Source: Erwinia tracheiphila (GTDB lineage Bacteria > Pseudomonadota > Gammaproteobacteria > Enterobacterales > Enterobacteriaceae). From it: a DNA stretch of 64,000 nucleotides. Made by a program: the position numbers and the translations under genes. This document shows positions 18,690-28,613 of the stretch, one piece after another. Position 1 is the stretch's first letter. Each line of letters opens with the position of its first letter. The notes under the pieces are model-generated. The model had not been told where the DNA came from, made no database searches, and was given only the letters and a program-made list of their open reading frames with translations. Location of the stretch: contig NZ_CP089932.1 of NCBI RefSeq assembly GCF_021365465.1, positions 868,001 through 932,000 on the forward strand. Reading direction: 5' to 3'.

Positions 18690-19315
18690 ATGAACACCAC
18701 CTCCTGTGGAGGTGGTCAGCAATAAACTGGCTCTGCCAGTCATGCTACTCATGGGAAAATCCGAATCTGTTATCCACATAACTTCCAGGGATTTAACCAT
18801 GAGCAGATTCCAGAAAGCATCTCATGTGCCCTGATGTTGTCAATATCATATCGTATGGACACCCAGGTACCGGTTTCGCATCCTCAGGAACAATGTTGGT
18901 AAAGAGGTCTGTAAGCAGATAAGGATCTCAGGTGAGCAGCCCGGGATAGAAGTAGTGGAGCTGAATGTCCAGACAGACCATGTCCCTTTGCGGGTAAAAG
19001 TGCCTCCATGGCTTTCGATTTCCCATGTAACAGGCGACTTAAAGGGTAAAACAGCCCTTCGATTGTTCAATAAATTTCCCTGCCTGCGTAAGAACAAGCA
19101 GTGGGGGAATGATTTTTGGGCAAGAGGTTATTGTGTCGATACCGTAGGTATAAACGAAGAAATGATAATAAAGTACGTGAAGTATCAGGAAAAACATGAA
19201 GTTGAATAGAGCCAGCTTCCACTGAAAGCAGTGTGAAGGGAAGGCTCTCTGAGTCTGGACTTAGTGCGCCCCTGTCGGGCGAAATCAATGCCACCTGCTA
19301 TGCAGGTGTTTTTTT
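18690..19315 (+). mobile_element. IS200/IS605-family element, decayed (IS1541/IS200-like)
   Basis: Single-strand-type element recognised by its Y1 transposase relic and by terminal hairpins: ACCACCTCC / GGAGGTGGT at 18696-18716 at the left, and CACCTGC / GCAGGTG at 19292-19308 followed by seven Ts at the right. Such elements have no inverted repeats and make no target duplication, so exact ends are approximate. It sits where lafT/lafU would follow lafS. Confidence 0.65.
18799..19209 (+). pseudogene. tnpA: IS200-type TnpA (Y1 HUH transposase) with internal stop
   Basis: From ATG 18799 the frame reads MSRFQKASHVP, then TGA at 18832-18834, then CQYHIVWTPRYRFRILRNN, VVELNVQTDHV, VKVPPWLSIS, GDLKGKTALRLFNKFP, GNDFWARGYCVDTVGINEE. 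This is the whole IS200-type transposase (about 136 residues) with one nonsense codon (probably TGG to TGA). The HUH pair, normally HVH, reads DHVPL here, so the second His is lost too. Inactive. Confidence 0.8.
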
Positions 19316-19448
19316 ACTTGGCTAGCTACCTGAATTTACAGCGTTGTGTGATCAAAATCAGCTACGGGGGATTGCAACTTTGTCAGCAAGTGCCACAATT
19401 AATTAACAAGTTTTTTTAAACCTGCCACCAGTCAACAGGAGACGCCGT

Positions 19449-20027
19449 ATGTTGCCCCATGCTGGTAGTTTGCTCGCTATGATGTCTTTTGCGGCTGTCA
19501 CTTTTTCCGCCGGAACGTCAACCAATCCACAGTACATGACCTTCCAGCCGGCGAACGGCCTCCCTAATAATCCTCTGCCTTTGATCATCTACCCTCAGGT
19601 TGTCCCTGAAGGCGTGGAAGACGTTGCTCATTATTTTGAAGATCTTTTTGCCCGCCATCACTGGCTGCCGGGCTGGCGCAATCCCGTCTATCTTTATACC
19701 CATTACCATCCAAATGCGCATGAGCTATTGGGGATCAGTGAAGGGTGGGCGCAAATTTTGTTTGGTGGTGAAACGGGCCGTGCCGTAACGCTAAATATGG
19801 GCGATGCGGTACTTATTCCAGCTGGTGTCGGGCATCAGCAGCTCGCCTCCAGCGAGGATTTTTTTGCCGTCGGTGCTTATCCACGCGGTATTCAGCCTGA
19901 AACCCGTCGTGACGATCCTGAATGGTTTGAACAGTCTCTTGCCGAGATTGCCCGTGTGCCAATGCCGCAAGCCGATCCCATCACCGGAGAAGCGGGGGCA
20001 GTGACGGAGATCTGGCATCCCTTGTAG
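19449..20027 (+). CDS. YjlB-type cupin protein
   Basis: 192 residues from ATG 19449, which has AGGAG seven bases upstream; resemblance to YjlB starts only at about residue 30 (MTFQPANGLPNN), so ATG 19536 is an alternative start and the first 29 residues may not belong. A single cupin barrel is clear: the metal-binding motif is HYHPNAHELLGISEGWAQILFGG, and the second is GDAVLIPAGVGHQQL. The usual ending (VPMPQADPITGEAG..TEIWHP) is present. Cupins of this group are small cytoplasmic proteins of unknown substrate, perhaps sugar-phosphate or regulatory. A hairpin follows at 20043. Intact. Confidence 0.75.
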   Translation: MLPHAGSLLAMMSFAAVTFSAGTSTNPQYMTFQPANGLPNNPLPLIIYPQVVPEGVEDVAHYFEDLFARHHWLPGWRNPVYLYTHYHPNAHELLGISEGWAQILFGGETGRAVTLNMGDAVLIPAGVGHQQLASSEDFFAVGAYPRGIQPETRRDDPEWFEQSLAEIARVPMPQADPITGEAGAVTEIWHPL

Positions 20028-20042
20028 CTGTTGTAAATCTTT

Positions 20043-20061
20043 GCGCACCGTAACGGTGCGC
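20043..20061. terminator. Hairpin after the cupin gene
   Basis: GCGCACCG-TAA-CGGTGCGC, perfect 8-bp GC-rich stem, 15 bp after the cupin stop. No T tract follows on the plus strand, so efficiency as an intrinsic terminator is uncertain. Confidence 0.5.
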
Positions 20062-20208
20062 GTCACACGTATTCCAGGGATGGCATGCTCTGCCACGATG
20101 ACCTCCGAAAGCCATATGGCCATTAGACAGCCCTTCCCTGTGGTGGGGCGAATGCTGGCACGCTTTGTGCGGAATTCTGCTGAGTTCACCAACAGCAAAA
20201 GGGAAATC

Positions 20209-21614
20209 ATGAATCAAAGCTATCAATCAGCTTCACCGTTTTATGATGAAATGCTGCTGGGTAATGGTCAGTATTGCTCACATTATCGTGACTATCGGTT
20301 ATGGCTCAAACAGGCAGACCAACACACGGTTGCCCGCAAGCAGGACGAAGCCGAACTACTGTTTCATCGTGTCGGAATCACCTTTAACGTTTATGGTCAG
20401 GACGGCGGCGCGGAGTGATGGATCCATTTTGACAGCGTGCCGAGCATTATCCCAGCCAGCGAATGGCGCACCTGGATAAGGGGGTATACGTCAGAGGGTG
20501 CAGGCGCTCAATGCGTTCCTTTATAATATTTATCATCAGCAACATATTCTTAAGGTAAATATTATTCCGGCTGAACAGGTGCGGGTTAACGATCAGTATC
20601 AGCCCTGCATGCAAGGGCTGAATTTGCATCGTGATATTTACGCGCATATCTGCGGGGTGGATATGGTGCGTAACAGCGACGGCGAATATTACTTGCTTGA
20701 GGATAATCTGCGCACGCCACCCGGCGTCTCTTACATGCTGGAAAACCGCAAAATGATGATGTGGCTCTACCCGGAACTGTTTGCCCGGCAGAGCATCGCG
20801 CCAGTTGAACGCTATCCGTCTCACCTGCTGCAAACGCTACGGGAAAGCTCACAGGTAAACGATCCAGTGGTGGTCTTGACGCCGGGTGTTTCAACAATAC
20901 CTATTTCGAGTACAGCTTTTTAGCGCAGCAGATGGGCGTGGAGCTGGTGGAGAGCGCCGATCTTTTTGTAAAGAGTGATGATGCGCACCACCGCCGGACC
21001 TTGCAAGGTGGGTGTTATCTACTACCGGGTGGATGATGCCTTTCTTGACCCGCTCGCGTTTCGTGCAGATTCTATGCTTGGTGTGACAGGTTTGCTGTCA
21101 GTTTATCGGGTGGGGCATGTGGTTCTGGCAAATGCCATTGGTATTGGCGTGGCAGATTATAAATCCATCTATCTGTACGTGCCCGACATGATCACATTTT
21201 ACCTTAATGAAGCTCCTATTTTGAACAACATCCCCACCTGGCAATGTCGCCGTCCCGATGAGCTGTCCTGGGTACTGGCTAATCTGCCAACGCTGGTGGT
21301 GAAAGAAGTGCATGGTGCCGGAGGATATGGTATGTTAATTGGGCCAGTTGCCAGTCAGAAGGCGCTTGATGCATTCCGTAACCTGCGATTTGCCCGACCA
21401 GAAAACTATATTGCCCAAAACACGCTGACGCTCTCCACCTGCCCGACTTTTGCGGCATATCGATTTGCGGCCTTATGTCCTTAGCGGAGCGGAAATCCGC
21501 CTTGTTCCGGGTGGGCTAACGTGTGTGGCATTGACGGAAGGTTCACTGGTGGTGAACTCGTCCCAGGGCGGCGGAACGAAAGATACCTGGGTGCTGGAGG
21601 ATGACGTATGTTAA
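20209..21614 (+). pseudogene. Decayed circularly permuted ATP-grasp protein (type 2)
   Basis: Fragments in several frames rebuild the family: YDEMLLGNGQYCSHYRDY..WL, LLFHRVGITFNVYGQDGGAE, then a TGA at 20416-20418; then LNLHRDIYAHICGVDMVRNS and YYLLEDNLRTPPGVSYMLEN in another frame; then VLTPGVS...NNTYFEYSFLAQQMGVELVE; then [22 protein letters not shown] and [14 protein letters not shown]; ending [10 protein letters not shown]. These proteins make or ligate small peptides and are encoded with alpha-E, transglutaminase-like and proteasome-like proteins. At least five frame breaks. The last codons overlap the alpha-E start (ATG 21608), showing an old operon. Confidence 0.82.
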
Positions 21615-22334
21615 GCCGCACAGCCAGTGGCCTGTACTGGATGGCGCATTATCTGGAGCGCGCTGAAAACATTGCCCATGTGCTGAATGGTAACCAACCG
21701 GATGTCGCTGATGCAGGTACGCAGCCGTTCTGATGACGAACTGCGGGTGCTACTTAATCTGACGTTAACCTCCGGGCTGTTCTGGACGCTGAACGATCGC
21801 CTTGCGATGCCGCAGCTGTTCTCCTTTTTCGTGCTTGACGATCGCAATCCCAGCAGCATTTTTTGCTGTTGGGAATCGGCCTGGAACAATGCCCATGCCG
21901 TGCGCGGAAGCCTCTCTTCGGAAATATGGGAAAGCATTAATTCCAGCCGGATCGAATTACACAAGCTGCGTCGTAAGGGAATAAACAGCAGCGGGGAAGA
22001 TGCCTTTTTTGATCGGGCTAAAGAATGGTCGCACCTGTTTCGCGGCGCGATGTTTGGCACGCTGATGCGTGGTGACGCCATGAGTTTTATTCGCCTGGGC
22101 ACGTTGCTGGAACGTGCTGACTGTACGGCAAGACTACTCGATGTCACGCGCTACCTCAGCGAACAGGATGATGATTCCGTACGGGAATATTATCGTCTTG
22201 ATACCCTGTTGCACATGGTTTCTGCCTGCGAAGCCTGCCACACGATATATCGACAACAACTGGCCAGTGACAGCGTCAACGACATGTTGATTCTGCGTGA
22301 AGAAAGTCCGCGCCCGGGGGGGCGAACAGGATGA
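21608..22334 (+). pseudogene. Decayed alpha-E domain protein
   Basis: Begins [26 protein letters not shown], the signature start of alpha-E (DUF403) proteins, then shifts frame near 21690; the rest (21687-22334) is continuous: SDDELRVLLNLTLTSGLFW, NARAVRGSLSSEIWESIN-like segment, FFDRAKEWSHLFRGAMFGTLMRGDAMSFIRLGTLLERADCTARLLDV. An eight-G run near 22315 sits at the end and may have shifted the true C-terminus. Helical partner of the circularly permuted ATP-grasp protein; function unknown, probably peptide modification. The transglutaminase-like third gene of such clusters is absent. Confidence 0.8.
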
Positions 22335-22404
22335 CGGCCCGTTAATGTCAGCAGAGAATGTGCCAGTTAGTCAGGGTTGGCTTTTCCCATAACCCATATA
22401 AAAA

Positions 22405-22427
22405 GATACCGGCAAATTGCCGGTATC
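22405..22427. terminator. Hairpin after the alpha-E relic
   Basis: GATACCGGCA / TGCCGGTATC, 10-bp perfect stem with a 3-base loop (AAT), followed by GAAAAAC. Likely terminator of the relic operon. Confidence 0.6.
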
Positions 22428-22888
22428 GAAAAACATCAAATGATGAAAAACACTACAGGTCCATTTAAGATACTAATTAAGAATATTTTTTATTCCATGC
22501 GTTTAATCTTAAATTTTTCTAATTGAATTTCACGGGTATTTCTGAGACTGGATTTAATTATAAGCATCGATGTGGCGTTCGAAGGATGCCATTTTTTGAT
22601 GAAATAGCATGAAATAAATAACTGCATACCGGGGTCTTATTTCCTTTAGAGGGCGTAAGAACTGGTATGGCAGTGTTTTTTAACAGCGGGTGCAATTGTG
22701 CAAAACTATTTATTCTGGATGCGGTTTTACATTTTCTGAGAGACATGCCCGGTAAACATCACCCTGGCGCAAAGTTATTAATGCCATTAATTATTGTTAC
22801 CTGCGATTATCATTAAATATTATTTCCGATTTATGCTTTCATCTGCCATCTTTTTCCGCAGCCCCTGAACCGCTGGCGACGATTAACT
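22428..22888. other. Intergenic stretch upstream of btsT operator
   Basis: About 460 bp with no gene; a 62-codon minus-strand frame at 22558-22746 lacks any domain or ribosome binding site. Contains AT-rich tracts consistent with a promoter-proximal region. Confidence 0.4.
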
Positions 22889-22917
22889 ACCGCTCAATCA
22901 GCCAGATTAACCGCTTA
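22889..22917 (+). promoter_or_regulatory. BtsR (YehT) tandem operator upstream of btsT
   Basis: Two direct repeats, ACCGCTCA (22889-22896) and ACCGCTTA (22910-22917), separated by exactly 13 bp. This equals the published BtsR motif ACC(G/A)CT(C/T)A-N13-ACC(G/A)CT(C/T)A found in front of btsT in E. coli. A further half-like ACCGCT lies at 22869-22874. The site is 134 bp upstream of the btsT ATG. Confidence 0.88.
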
Positions 22918-23050
22918 CCAATTTATCCTCCCTGTGCAGCTAAAAATTCGTCAATATGGCGAGCATCCTGGACTGCTAATTAGCCCTTTCCCCGCTGGCC
23001 GGACATCAGTCCTCTTTTTGTCTTCCCTCTGAAATCAGGCAGGACGTATC

Positions 23051-25204
23051 ATGAACAATAAAAAAATACTCAGCCATCTCCCTTGGGCCATTATTGGCAT
23101 CATCGGCGCTTTCTGTCTGGCTACGGTGGCTTTGCGCCGTGGCGAACACGTCAGCGCATTATGGATTGTGGTCGCATCAGTTTCGGTTTATCTGGTCGCT
23201 TATCGCTATTACAGCCTTTATATCGCGAAGAAAGTCATGCGGTTGGACGCCAGCCGTGCCACGCCAGCGGTACTTAACAACGACGGCCTTAATTACGTTC
23301 CAACCAATAAATTTGTGCTGTTTGGTCACCATTTTGCGGCAATTGCCGGCGCCGGCCCATTGGTGGGACCAGTGCTGGCGGCGCAGATGGGATATTTGCC
23401 CGGAGTACTCTGGCTGCTTGCTGGCGTAGTGGTGGCGGGGGCGGTACAGGACTTTATGGTGCTGTTTATCTCTTCCCGTCGTAATGGGGCGTCGTTGGGG
23501 GAAATGGTAAAAGAAGAAATGGGGGCTGTGCCGGGCACCATCGCCCTGTTTGGCTGTTTTATCATTATGATTATTATCCTCGCTGTGTTGGCCCTGATTG
23601 TGGTGAAAGCGTTGGCTGAAAGCCCTTGGGGCGTGTTTACCGTCTGTTCGACGGTGCCAGTCGCGCTGTTTATGGGCATCTATATGCGCTTTATCCGCCC
23701 GGGGCGCGTGGGAGAAGTTTCCGCTATCGGTATTGTTTTACTGGTGGTTTCTATCTGGTTCGGTGGAGTGATTGCCCACGATCCTTATTGGGGACCTGCG
23801 CTGACCTTCAAAGACACCACTATTACCTTTACGCTGATTGGTTATGCATTCGTCTCCGCATTATTGCCGGTCTGGCTGATCTTGGCACCGCGCGATTATC
23901 TGGCGACCTTTCTTAAGATTGGCGTAATCGTTGGGCTGGCAGTGGGGATTATCATTCTTAACCCAGACCTGAAAATGCCTGCTTTAACGCAGTACGTGAA
24001 CGGTACGGGTCCGTTGTGGAAAGGGGCGTTGTTCCCATTCCTGTTTATTACCATTGCCTGTGGTGCGGTGTCCGGTTTCCATGCACTGATTGCTTCCGGC
24101 ACCACGCCAAAACTACTGGCGCTGGAAACTGAAGCGCGTTTTATTGGCTACGGCGCGATGCTGATGGAATCATTCGTGGCGGTGATGGCGCTGGTTGCGG
24201 CGGCTATCATTGAACCCGGACTCTATTTTTCTATGAACACTCCACCTGCCGGATTAGGTATCACCATGCCAAACCTGCATGAGCTTGGCAGTGCGAATGC
24301 TCCGGCGATTCTGGCCCAACTGCATGACGTTACCACTCAGGCAGCCGCAACGATAAGCAGCTGGGGTTTTGTCATTTCGCCTGAACAAATCATGCAAACA
24401 GCACAGGATATCGGCGAACCTTCTGTGCTGAACCGCGCAGGTGGCGCACCGACGCTCGCGGTAGGTATTGCCATGGTATTTCATCGCATTTTGCCGGTGG
24501 CGGATATGGGCTTTTGGTATCATTTCGGGATTTTGTTCGAAGCGCTGTTTATTCTTACCGCGCTGGATGCCGGCACCCGGTCTGGTCGCTTTATGTTGCA
24601 GGATCTGCTGGGTAACTTTGCGCCATTCCTGAAAAAGAGTGATTCGCTGTTGGCGGGGATCGTTGGCACGGCGGGATGTGTTGGTCTGTGGGGCTATCTG
24701 CTCTATCAGGGGGTGGTTGATCCTCTGGGCGGCGTAAAAAGCCTGTGGCCACTGTTTGGTATCTCCAATCAGATGCTGGCAGCAGTTGCGTTGGTGCTGG
24801 TGACTGTTATTCTGATTAAAATGAAGCGGACAGGTTACATTTGGGTGACGCTAATTCCGGCATGCTGGCTGCTTATTTGTACGACCCGGGCACTGGCAAT
24901 AAAACTGTTCAGCAGCCGACCCGAAATGGAAGGTTTTTTCTACATGGCGGCGGAATACAAGGCCAGGATAGCCGACGGAGAAGGTGGGTTGACGGCACAG
25001 CAGGCCGCTAATATGAATCATATTGTGATTAATAACTACACCAATGCGGGGTTGAGCATTCTGTTCCTGGTGGTGGTTTATAGTATTATTTTTTACGGTG
25101 TCCGCGCCGCCATCAGTGCCAGCCGAACGGCTGAACGCACCGATAAAGAGACGCCTTATGTTGCTGTGCCGAAAGAGGGTGTAAAAGTCTCTTCCGATCA
25201 CTAA
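23051..25204 (+). CDS. btsT: Pyruvate:H+ symporter BtsT (CstA family)
   Basis: 717 residues, nearly identical in layout to E. coli BtsT (YjiY). Inner membrane carrier of the CstA family that takes up pyruvate with protons when nutrients run low. Family motifs: [20 protein letters not shown] (28-47), [76 protein letters not shown], and C-terminal [17 protein letters not shown] at 23051 follows GGCAGGAC. Preceded by a BtsR operator and followed after 46 bp by yjiX. Expression would depend on BtsSR, but btsR next door is frameshifted. Confidence 0.96.
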   Translation: MNNKKILSHLPWAIIGIIGAFCLATVALRRGEHVSALWIVVASVSVYLVAYRYYSLYIAKKVMRLDASRATPAVLNNDGLNYVPTNKFVLFGHHFAAIAGAGPLVGPVLAAQMGYLPGVLWLLAGVVVAGAVQDFMVLFISSRRNGASLGEMVKEEMGAVPGTIALFGCFIIMIIILAVLALIVVKALAESPWGVFTVCSTVPVALFMGIYMRFIRPGRVGEVSAIGIVLLVVSIWFGGVIAHDPYWGPALTFKDTTITFTLIGYAFVSALLPVWLILAPRDYLATFLKIGVIVGLAVGIIILNPDLKMPALTQYVNGTGPLWKGALFPFLFITIACGAVSGFHALIASGTTPKLLALETEARFIGYGAMLMESFVAVMALVAAAIIEPGLYFSMNTPPAGLGITMPNLHELGSANAPAILAQLHDVTTQAAATISSWGFVISPEQIMQTAQDIGEPSVLNRAGGAPTLAVGIAMVFHRILPVADMGFWYHFGILFEALFILTALDAGTRSGRFMLQDLLGNFAPFLKKSDSLLAGIVGTAGCVGLWGYLLYQGVVDPLGGVKSLWPLFGISNQMLAAVALVLVTVILIKMKRTGYIWVTLIPACWLLICTTRALAIKLFSSRPEMEGFFYMAAEYKARIADGEGGLTAQQAANMNHIVINNYTNAGLSILFLVVVYSIIFYGVRAAISASRTAERTDKETPYVAVPKEGVKVSSDH

Positions 25205-25250
25205 ATTCTCTTTAGACCTGCTTTGCAGGGCTGGCTACTCAGGAAACATT

Positions 25251-25454
25251 ATGTTTTTTTATCTGGGCAAAATTCGTCAATATGCCGGGCAGGCGGCGAG
25301 AATGATGGTGGGTATCCCTGACTACGATACCTATGTAAAACACATGCAAAGTCACCATCCTGATCGACCAGTCATGTCCTATAAAGCATTTTTTCGTGAA
25401 CGTCAGCAGGCGCGCTACGGTGGTGATGGCAAGGGCAGAATGCGCTGTTGTTAG
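25251..25454 (+). CDS. yjiX: YbdD/YjiX family small protein
   Basis: 67 residues, the E. coli YjiX length; motifs [35 protein letters not shown] and the invariant end [14 protein letters not shown]. Always encoded just after CstA/BtsT-type pyruvate carriers and shown for some members to be needed for full transport. AGGAAAC precedes the ATG. Co-transcribed with btsT. Confidence 0.93.
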   Translation: MFFYLGKIRQYAGQAARMMVGIPDYDTYVKHMQSHHPDRPVMSYKAFFRERQQARYGGDGKGRMRCC

Positions 25455-25592
25455 ACGGCCGCGCCCGGTTTTTCCCCATGCATCGTAAGGGGGCCATGCC
25501 GATCTTGTTATTTAATGCAGCAGCAGTCAGCGACAGATAATAATCTGACGGAGAAAGTGATATGCGTTGCTGCTATTCAGCTGGGATGGCGT

Positions 25593-26307
25593 CTATAACC
25601 CCAGGCTTTTTTTCAGTGGTTTCAGATAACGACGGCTGACTGGCACGGTCAGTCCACAGCGCAACTTCAATTCTGCCTGACCATTATCCTGCAAACAGAT
25701 CTCCTTCAGCTGTGCCATGTTTACCAGATACTGGCGATGGCAGCGTAAAAAAGTGGTACGATTTTCAATCGTGCGCAAGGTCAGCTCCGTCAGACCCTCT
25801 TTGCCCTGGTTGTCAGTGACGTAAACGCCGCTCATGCGGCAGCTGACGAAAGCCACATCATGAATCTGCAAAAGATAAATGCGGCTGTGTCCGCTACAGG
25901 GAATAAACTGCAGAGGTTGTGGATGTTCTTGGGGTGCAAGGTAGTACCTGGCGCTGCTGACGCAGGCGCATCAGGGTTTTACCCAGCCGGGCTGAGGCGA
26001 CAGGTTTCAGCAGATAGTCGAATGCATGCTCTTCGAATGCTTTAAGCGCGTACTCTTCAAAGGCAGTGAGAAACACAATAAATGGGCGATGGCTATCATC
26101 CAGCATGCTGACCATTTCCAGTCCGTTAATTCGTGGCATCTGGATATCCAGAAACAATACATCTGGTTTCAACCGATGAACCGCGCCAATTGCTTCAATT
26201 GCGTTTACACATTCACTGACAATCGTAATGTCTGGTTCTTCCATGAGCATCAAACGCAGATTCTCTCTTGCCAGCGGTTCGTCATCGACAATCACGACTC
26301 TCAACAT
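25593..26307 (-). pseudogene. btsR: LytTR response regulator BtsR (YehT), single frameshift
   Basis: Two overlapping frames rebuild BtsR. The first (26307-25894) is the receiver: [14 protein letters not shown], the phosphorylation site in [19 protein letters not shown], then [26 protein letters not shown]. The second (from about 25945 to 25593) reads [41 protein letters not shown] and [14 protein letters not shown], the LytTR DNA-binding domain. The span is 715 bases, one more than a multiple of three, so a one-base insertion around 25920-25955 separates them. Otherwise the sequence is well preserved, so the lesion is recent or an assembly error. ATG overlaps the btsS stop by 7 bases. Confidence 0.85.
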
Positions 26308-27986
26308 CTTTTCTCCAATGGCAGTTGCAGGCTGATACGGGTAAAGTGGTCGGGTTCACAGTGGATAGTAATGCCGTAGCCAGCGCCAAAATGTGCTCGT
26401 AAACGTTTATCCACCAGCGCCATTCCCATTCCTTCAGGATGGTGTTGTTGTTGATACAGACCGGCATTGTCTTCGATGGTTAAAATCAGATGTTCTGCTT
26501 CTTTAAAGGCCTTGATCAGGATCTCTCCCTGACCAGAAAGCTGAGATGTGCCGTGTTTGATAGCGTTTTCTACAATGGGTTGCAAACTGAATGCTGGAAG
26601 CTGGAAATGAGACAAAGTGGAGGGAATATCCAGTCGCACGGTTAATGATGTTTGAAAGCGTGCTTTTTCAATATTCAGGTAGGCATCCACATGTTCTGTT
26701 TCGTCGGTCAGCGTAACAATTTGTGAAGGACGCTTCAGGTTTTTACGAAAGAACGTGGAAAGATACTGCACCAGCTGTCCGGCTTGCTGTTGGTCACGGC
26801 GGATCACGGCCAGCAGGGTATTCAGCGCGTTGAAAAGAAAATGAGGGTTGACCCGCGCATGCAGAAGCTGGATTTCTGCCTGTGCCAGCAGCGCCTTTTG
26901 CTGCTCATAGTTTCCTGCCAGAATTTGCGCGGAAAGTAGCCGGGCAATGCCTTCCCCCAGAGCACGGTTAATGGAGCTGAACAGGCGATGTTTCGCTTCG
27001 TAGAGTTTTATCGTGCCAATAACCCGCTGATTCTCGCCGTGTAGCGGGATAACCAGCGTCGAGCTAAGTTTGCAGGCAGGATGAATGGAGCACCGATAAG
27101 GTGTTTCATTGCCATCGGTATAGACCACTTCGCCTGTTTGAATAGCCCGTAAGGTCCAGGATGAGGCAATCTGTTCACCGGGCAGGTGATGGTCATTGCC
27201 AATGCCGGTAAACGCCAACAATTTTTCGCGATCGGTTATGGCGACAGCTCCGGTTTTCAGTTCTGAATAAAGTATCTGCGCCACTTTGTGGCTGTTCTCT
27301 TCGTTAAATCCCATGCGAAGAATGCCTTCTGTGGAAGCCGCAACTTTGAGTGCCACGGCGGAAAAGGCGGGTGTATATTTCTCAAACATGGCGCGCTTAT
27401 CTAAAAGGATACGCATAAACATGGCGGCGCCCAATGAGTTGGTCACGACCATCGGTAATGCGATGTTTTTTACCAGGTGCAACGCATCCTGGAAGGGTCT
27501 GGCAATCAATAAAATAATCGCCATTTGAACCAGTTCAGTCAGAAGAGTAACGCACCCTGCGGTTAGCGGACTTAACACCTTATCGCTGCGCCCGGTATTG
27601 ATAAGCCAGCGCTGTAACAGACCACCTATTACCCCTTCAGCGAGGGTTGAAATCATACAACTTATCGCCGTCATGCCTCCTAATGTATAGCGATGCAATC
27701 CACCCGTTAAACCAATCAGCCCTCCTGTCAGCGGACCACCGAGAAGCCCGCCAATGGCTGCCCCAATCGCGCGGGTATTAGCCAGTGAGTCCTCAATATG
27801 TAGGCTGAGAAAGGTACCCAAAATGCAAAAAACGGAGAAAGTGACATAGCAAAGTAATTTATGTGGCAGGCGAACGGTAATTTGCATCAATGGCGTTAAT
27901 AGCCGGGTTTTGCTCATCAGCCATGCAATAACTAAAAAAACGCACATCTGTTGTAGCAACAACAAAACCAGATCGACGTTATACAT
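26301..27986 (-). CDS. btsS: LytS-type sensor histidine kinase BtsS (YehU)
   Basis: 561 residues, equal to E. coli BtsS. N-terminal 5TM-LytS membrane sensor (helices within 1-200, with [19 protein letters not shown]), GAF domain (about 220-350), then a HisKA-type phosphoacceptor region [24 protein letters not shown] and the ATPase with ENAIKHG (N box) and [11 protein letters not shown] (G box). High-affinity receptor for external pyruvate that phosphorylates BtsR. In E. coli btsSR and btsT are far apart; here they are convergent neighbours. btsR follows with a 7-base overlap. Intact, while its partner is frameshifted. Confidence 0.94.
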   Translation of the reverse strand: MYNVDLVLLLLQQMCVFLVIAWLMSKTRLLTPLMQITVRLPHKLLCYVTFSVFCILGTFLSLHIEDSLANTRAIGAAIGGLLGGPLTGGLIGLTGGLHRYTLGGMTAISCMISTLAEGVIGGLLQRWLINTGRSDKVLSPLTAGCVTLLTELVQMAIILLIARPFQDALHLVKNIALPMVVTNSLGAAMFMRILLDKRAMFEKYTPAFSAVALKVAASTEGILRMGFNEENSHKVAQILYSELKTGAVAITDREKLLAFTGIGNDHHLPGEQIASSWTLRAIQTGEVVYTDGNETPYRCSIHPACKLSSTLVIPLHGENQRVIGTIKLYEAKHRLFSSINRALGEGIARLLSAQILAGNYEQQKALLAQAEIQLLHARVNPHFLFNALNTLLAVIRRDQQQAGQLVQYLSTFFRKNLKRPSQIVTLTDETEHVDAYLNIEKARFQTSLTVRLDIPSTLSHFQLPAFSLQPIVENAIKHGTSQLSGQGEILIKAFKEAEHLILTIEDNAGLYQQQHHPEGMGMALVDKRLRAHFGAGYGITIHCEPDHFTRISLQLPLEKRC

Positions 27987-28572
27987 TTTTACCGTCTCAT
28001 TTTATCGAAAGCCGCAACATACGCCGAAACCAGTAAAAATTGTGCAGAAAGCAGAATTAAAATGGTAAAGCGTGATCTCTGCACATAACAACGGCCATAA
28101 AGATTGTCCGGTTCACAACTCTCTCTGAAAGCATTTCTCAAAACGTCATCAAACCCCGATAGCGGGTTAATCAATCGTCGGGAAAAAATAGTCAGTCTGA
28201 TAACACCTTGCCTTGTTGGTGTGACGCAGATGTGCTCTGCATAACCCATCAGTTAAACGTGATAATGAAGACACTTGTCAACATTGTAATTAACCTACAA
28301 GGACAGGCAAATACAGCAGGCTATTGAATTTGCGTTATGTCAGGGCTGGATACTAATTGCGTCAGGGCGGTCTGCCATTGCGACGCCAAACTTCGTTGCG
28401 GAATTGCCTGGCATCAGGAACATATAATGAGTATCTGGTTGACGCCCTCTAACCCTGGAAATCATGCGAAACAGATTGTCAGAAAGCTCAGGCAATGTAC
28501 ACCGATAACAATAAACTGATTGGTATAACAGGGATGCAAAATCGCAGAAAGATCCTGTCTGGGAAAAGTTAA
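27987..28572. other. Intergenic region upstream of btsS to the IS5-family element
   Basis: About 585 bp without a supported gene. An 86-codon minus-strand frame (27989-28249) abuts btsS but shows no domain and atypical composition; an 82-codon frame at 28340-28588 begins inside the IS end and is an artefact. Confidence 0.4.
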
Positions 28573-28575
28573 TAA
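28573..28575. repeat. Left 3-bp target duplication (TAA) of the IS5-family element
   Basis: TAA, repeated at 30650-30652. TNA duplications are typical of the IS427 group of IS5. Confidence 0.65.
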
Positions 28576-28606
28576 GAGCCTGTCTCAACAGGACGTTATT
28601 CCATAC

Positions 28607-28613
28607 GATAAGA
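28607..28613. repeat. Left target duplication (GATAAGA) of the IS481-family element
   Basis: GATAAGA, identical to 29816-29822; the uninterrupted copy 2 has this heptamer once (as TCTTATC at 63849-63855, reverse strand). Confidence 0.85.

Noticed and set aside
18540..18800. Minus-strand frame before the IS200 relic, with a faint resemblance to SymE-type toxins
   Set aside because: Only a loose match in the last 30 codons, and half of the frame lies within the IS end.
27989..28249. 86-codon frame directly upstream of btsS
   Set aside because: No start signal or domain; btsS begins with its own ATG and is complete without it.
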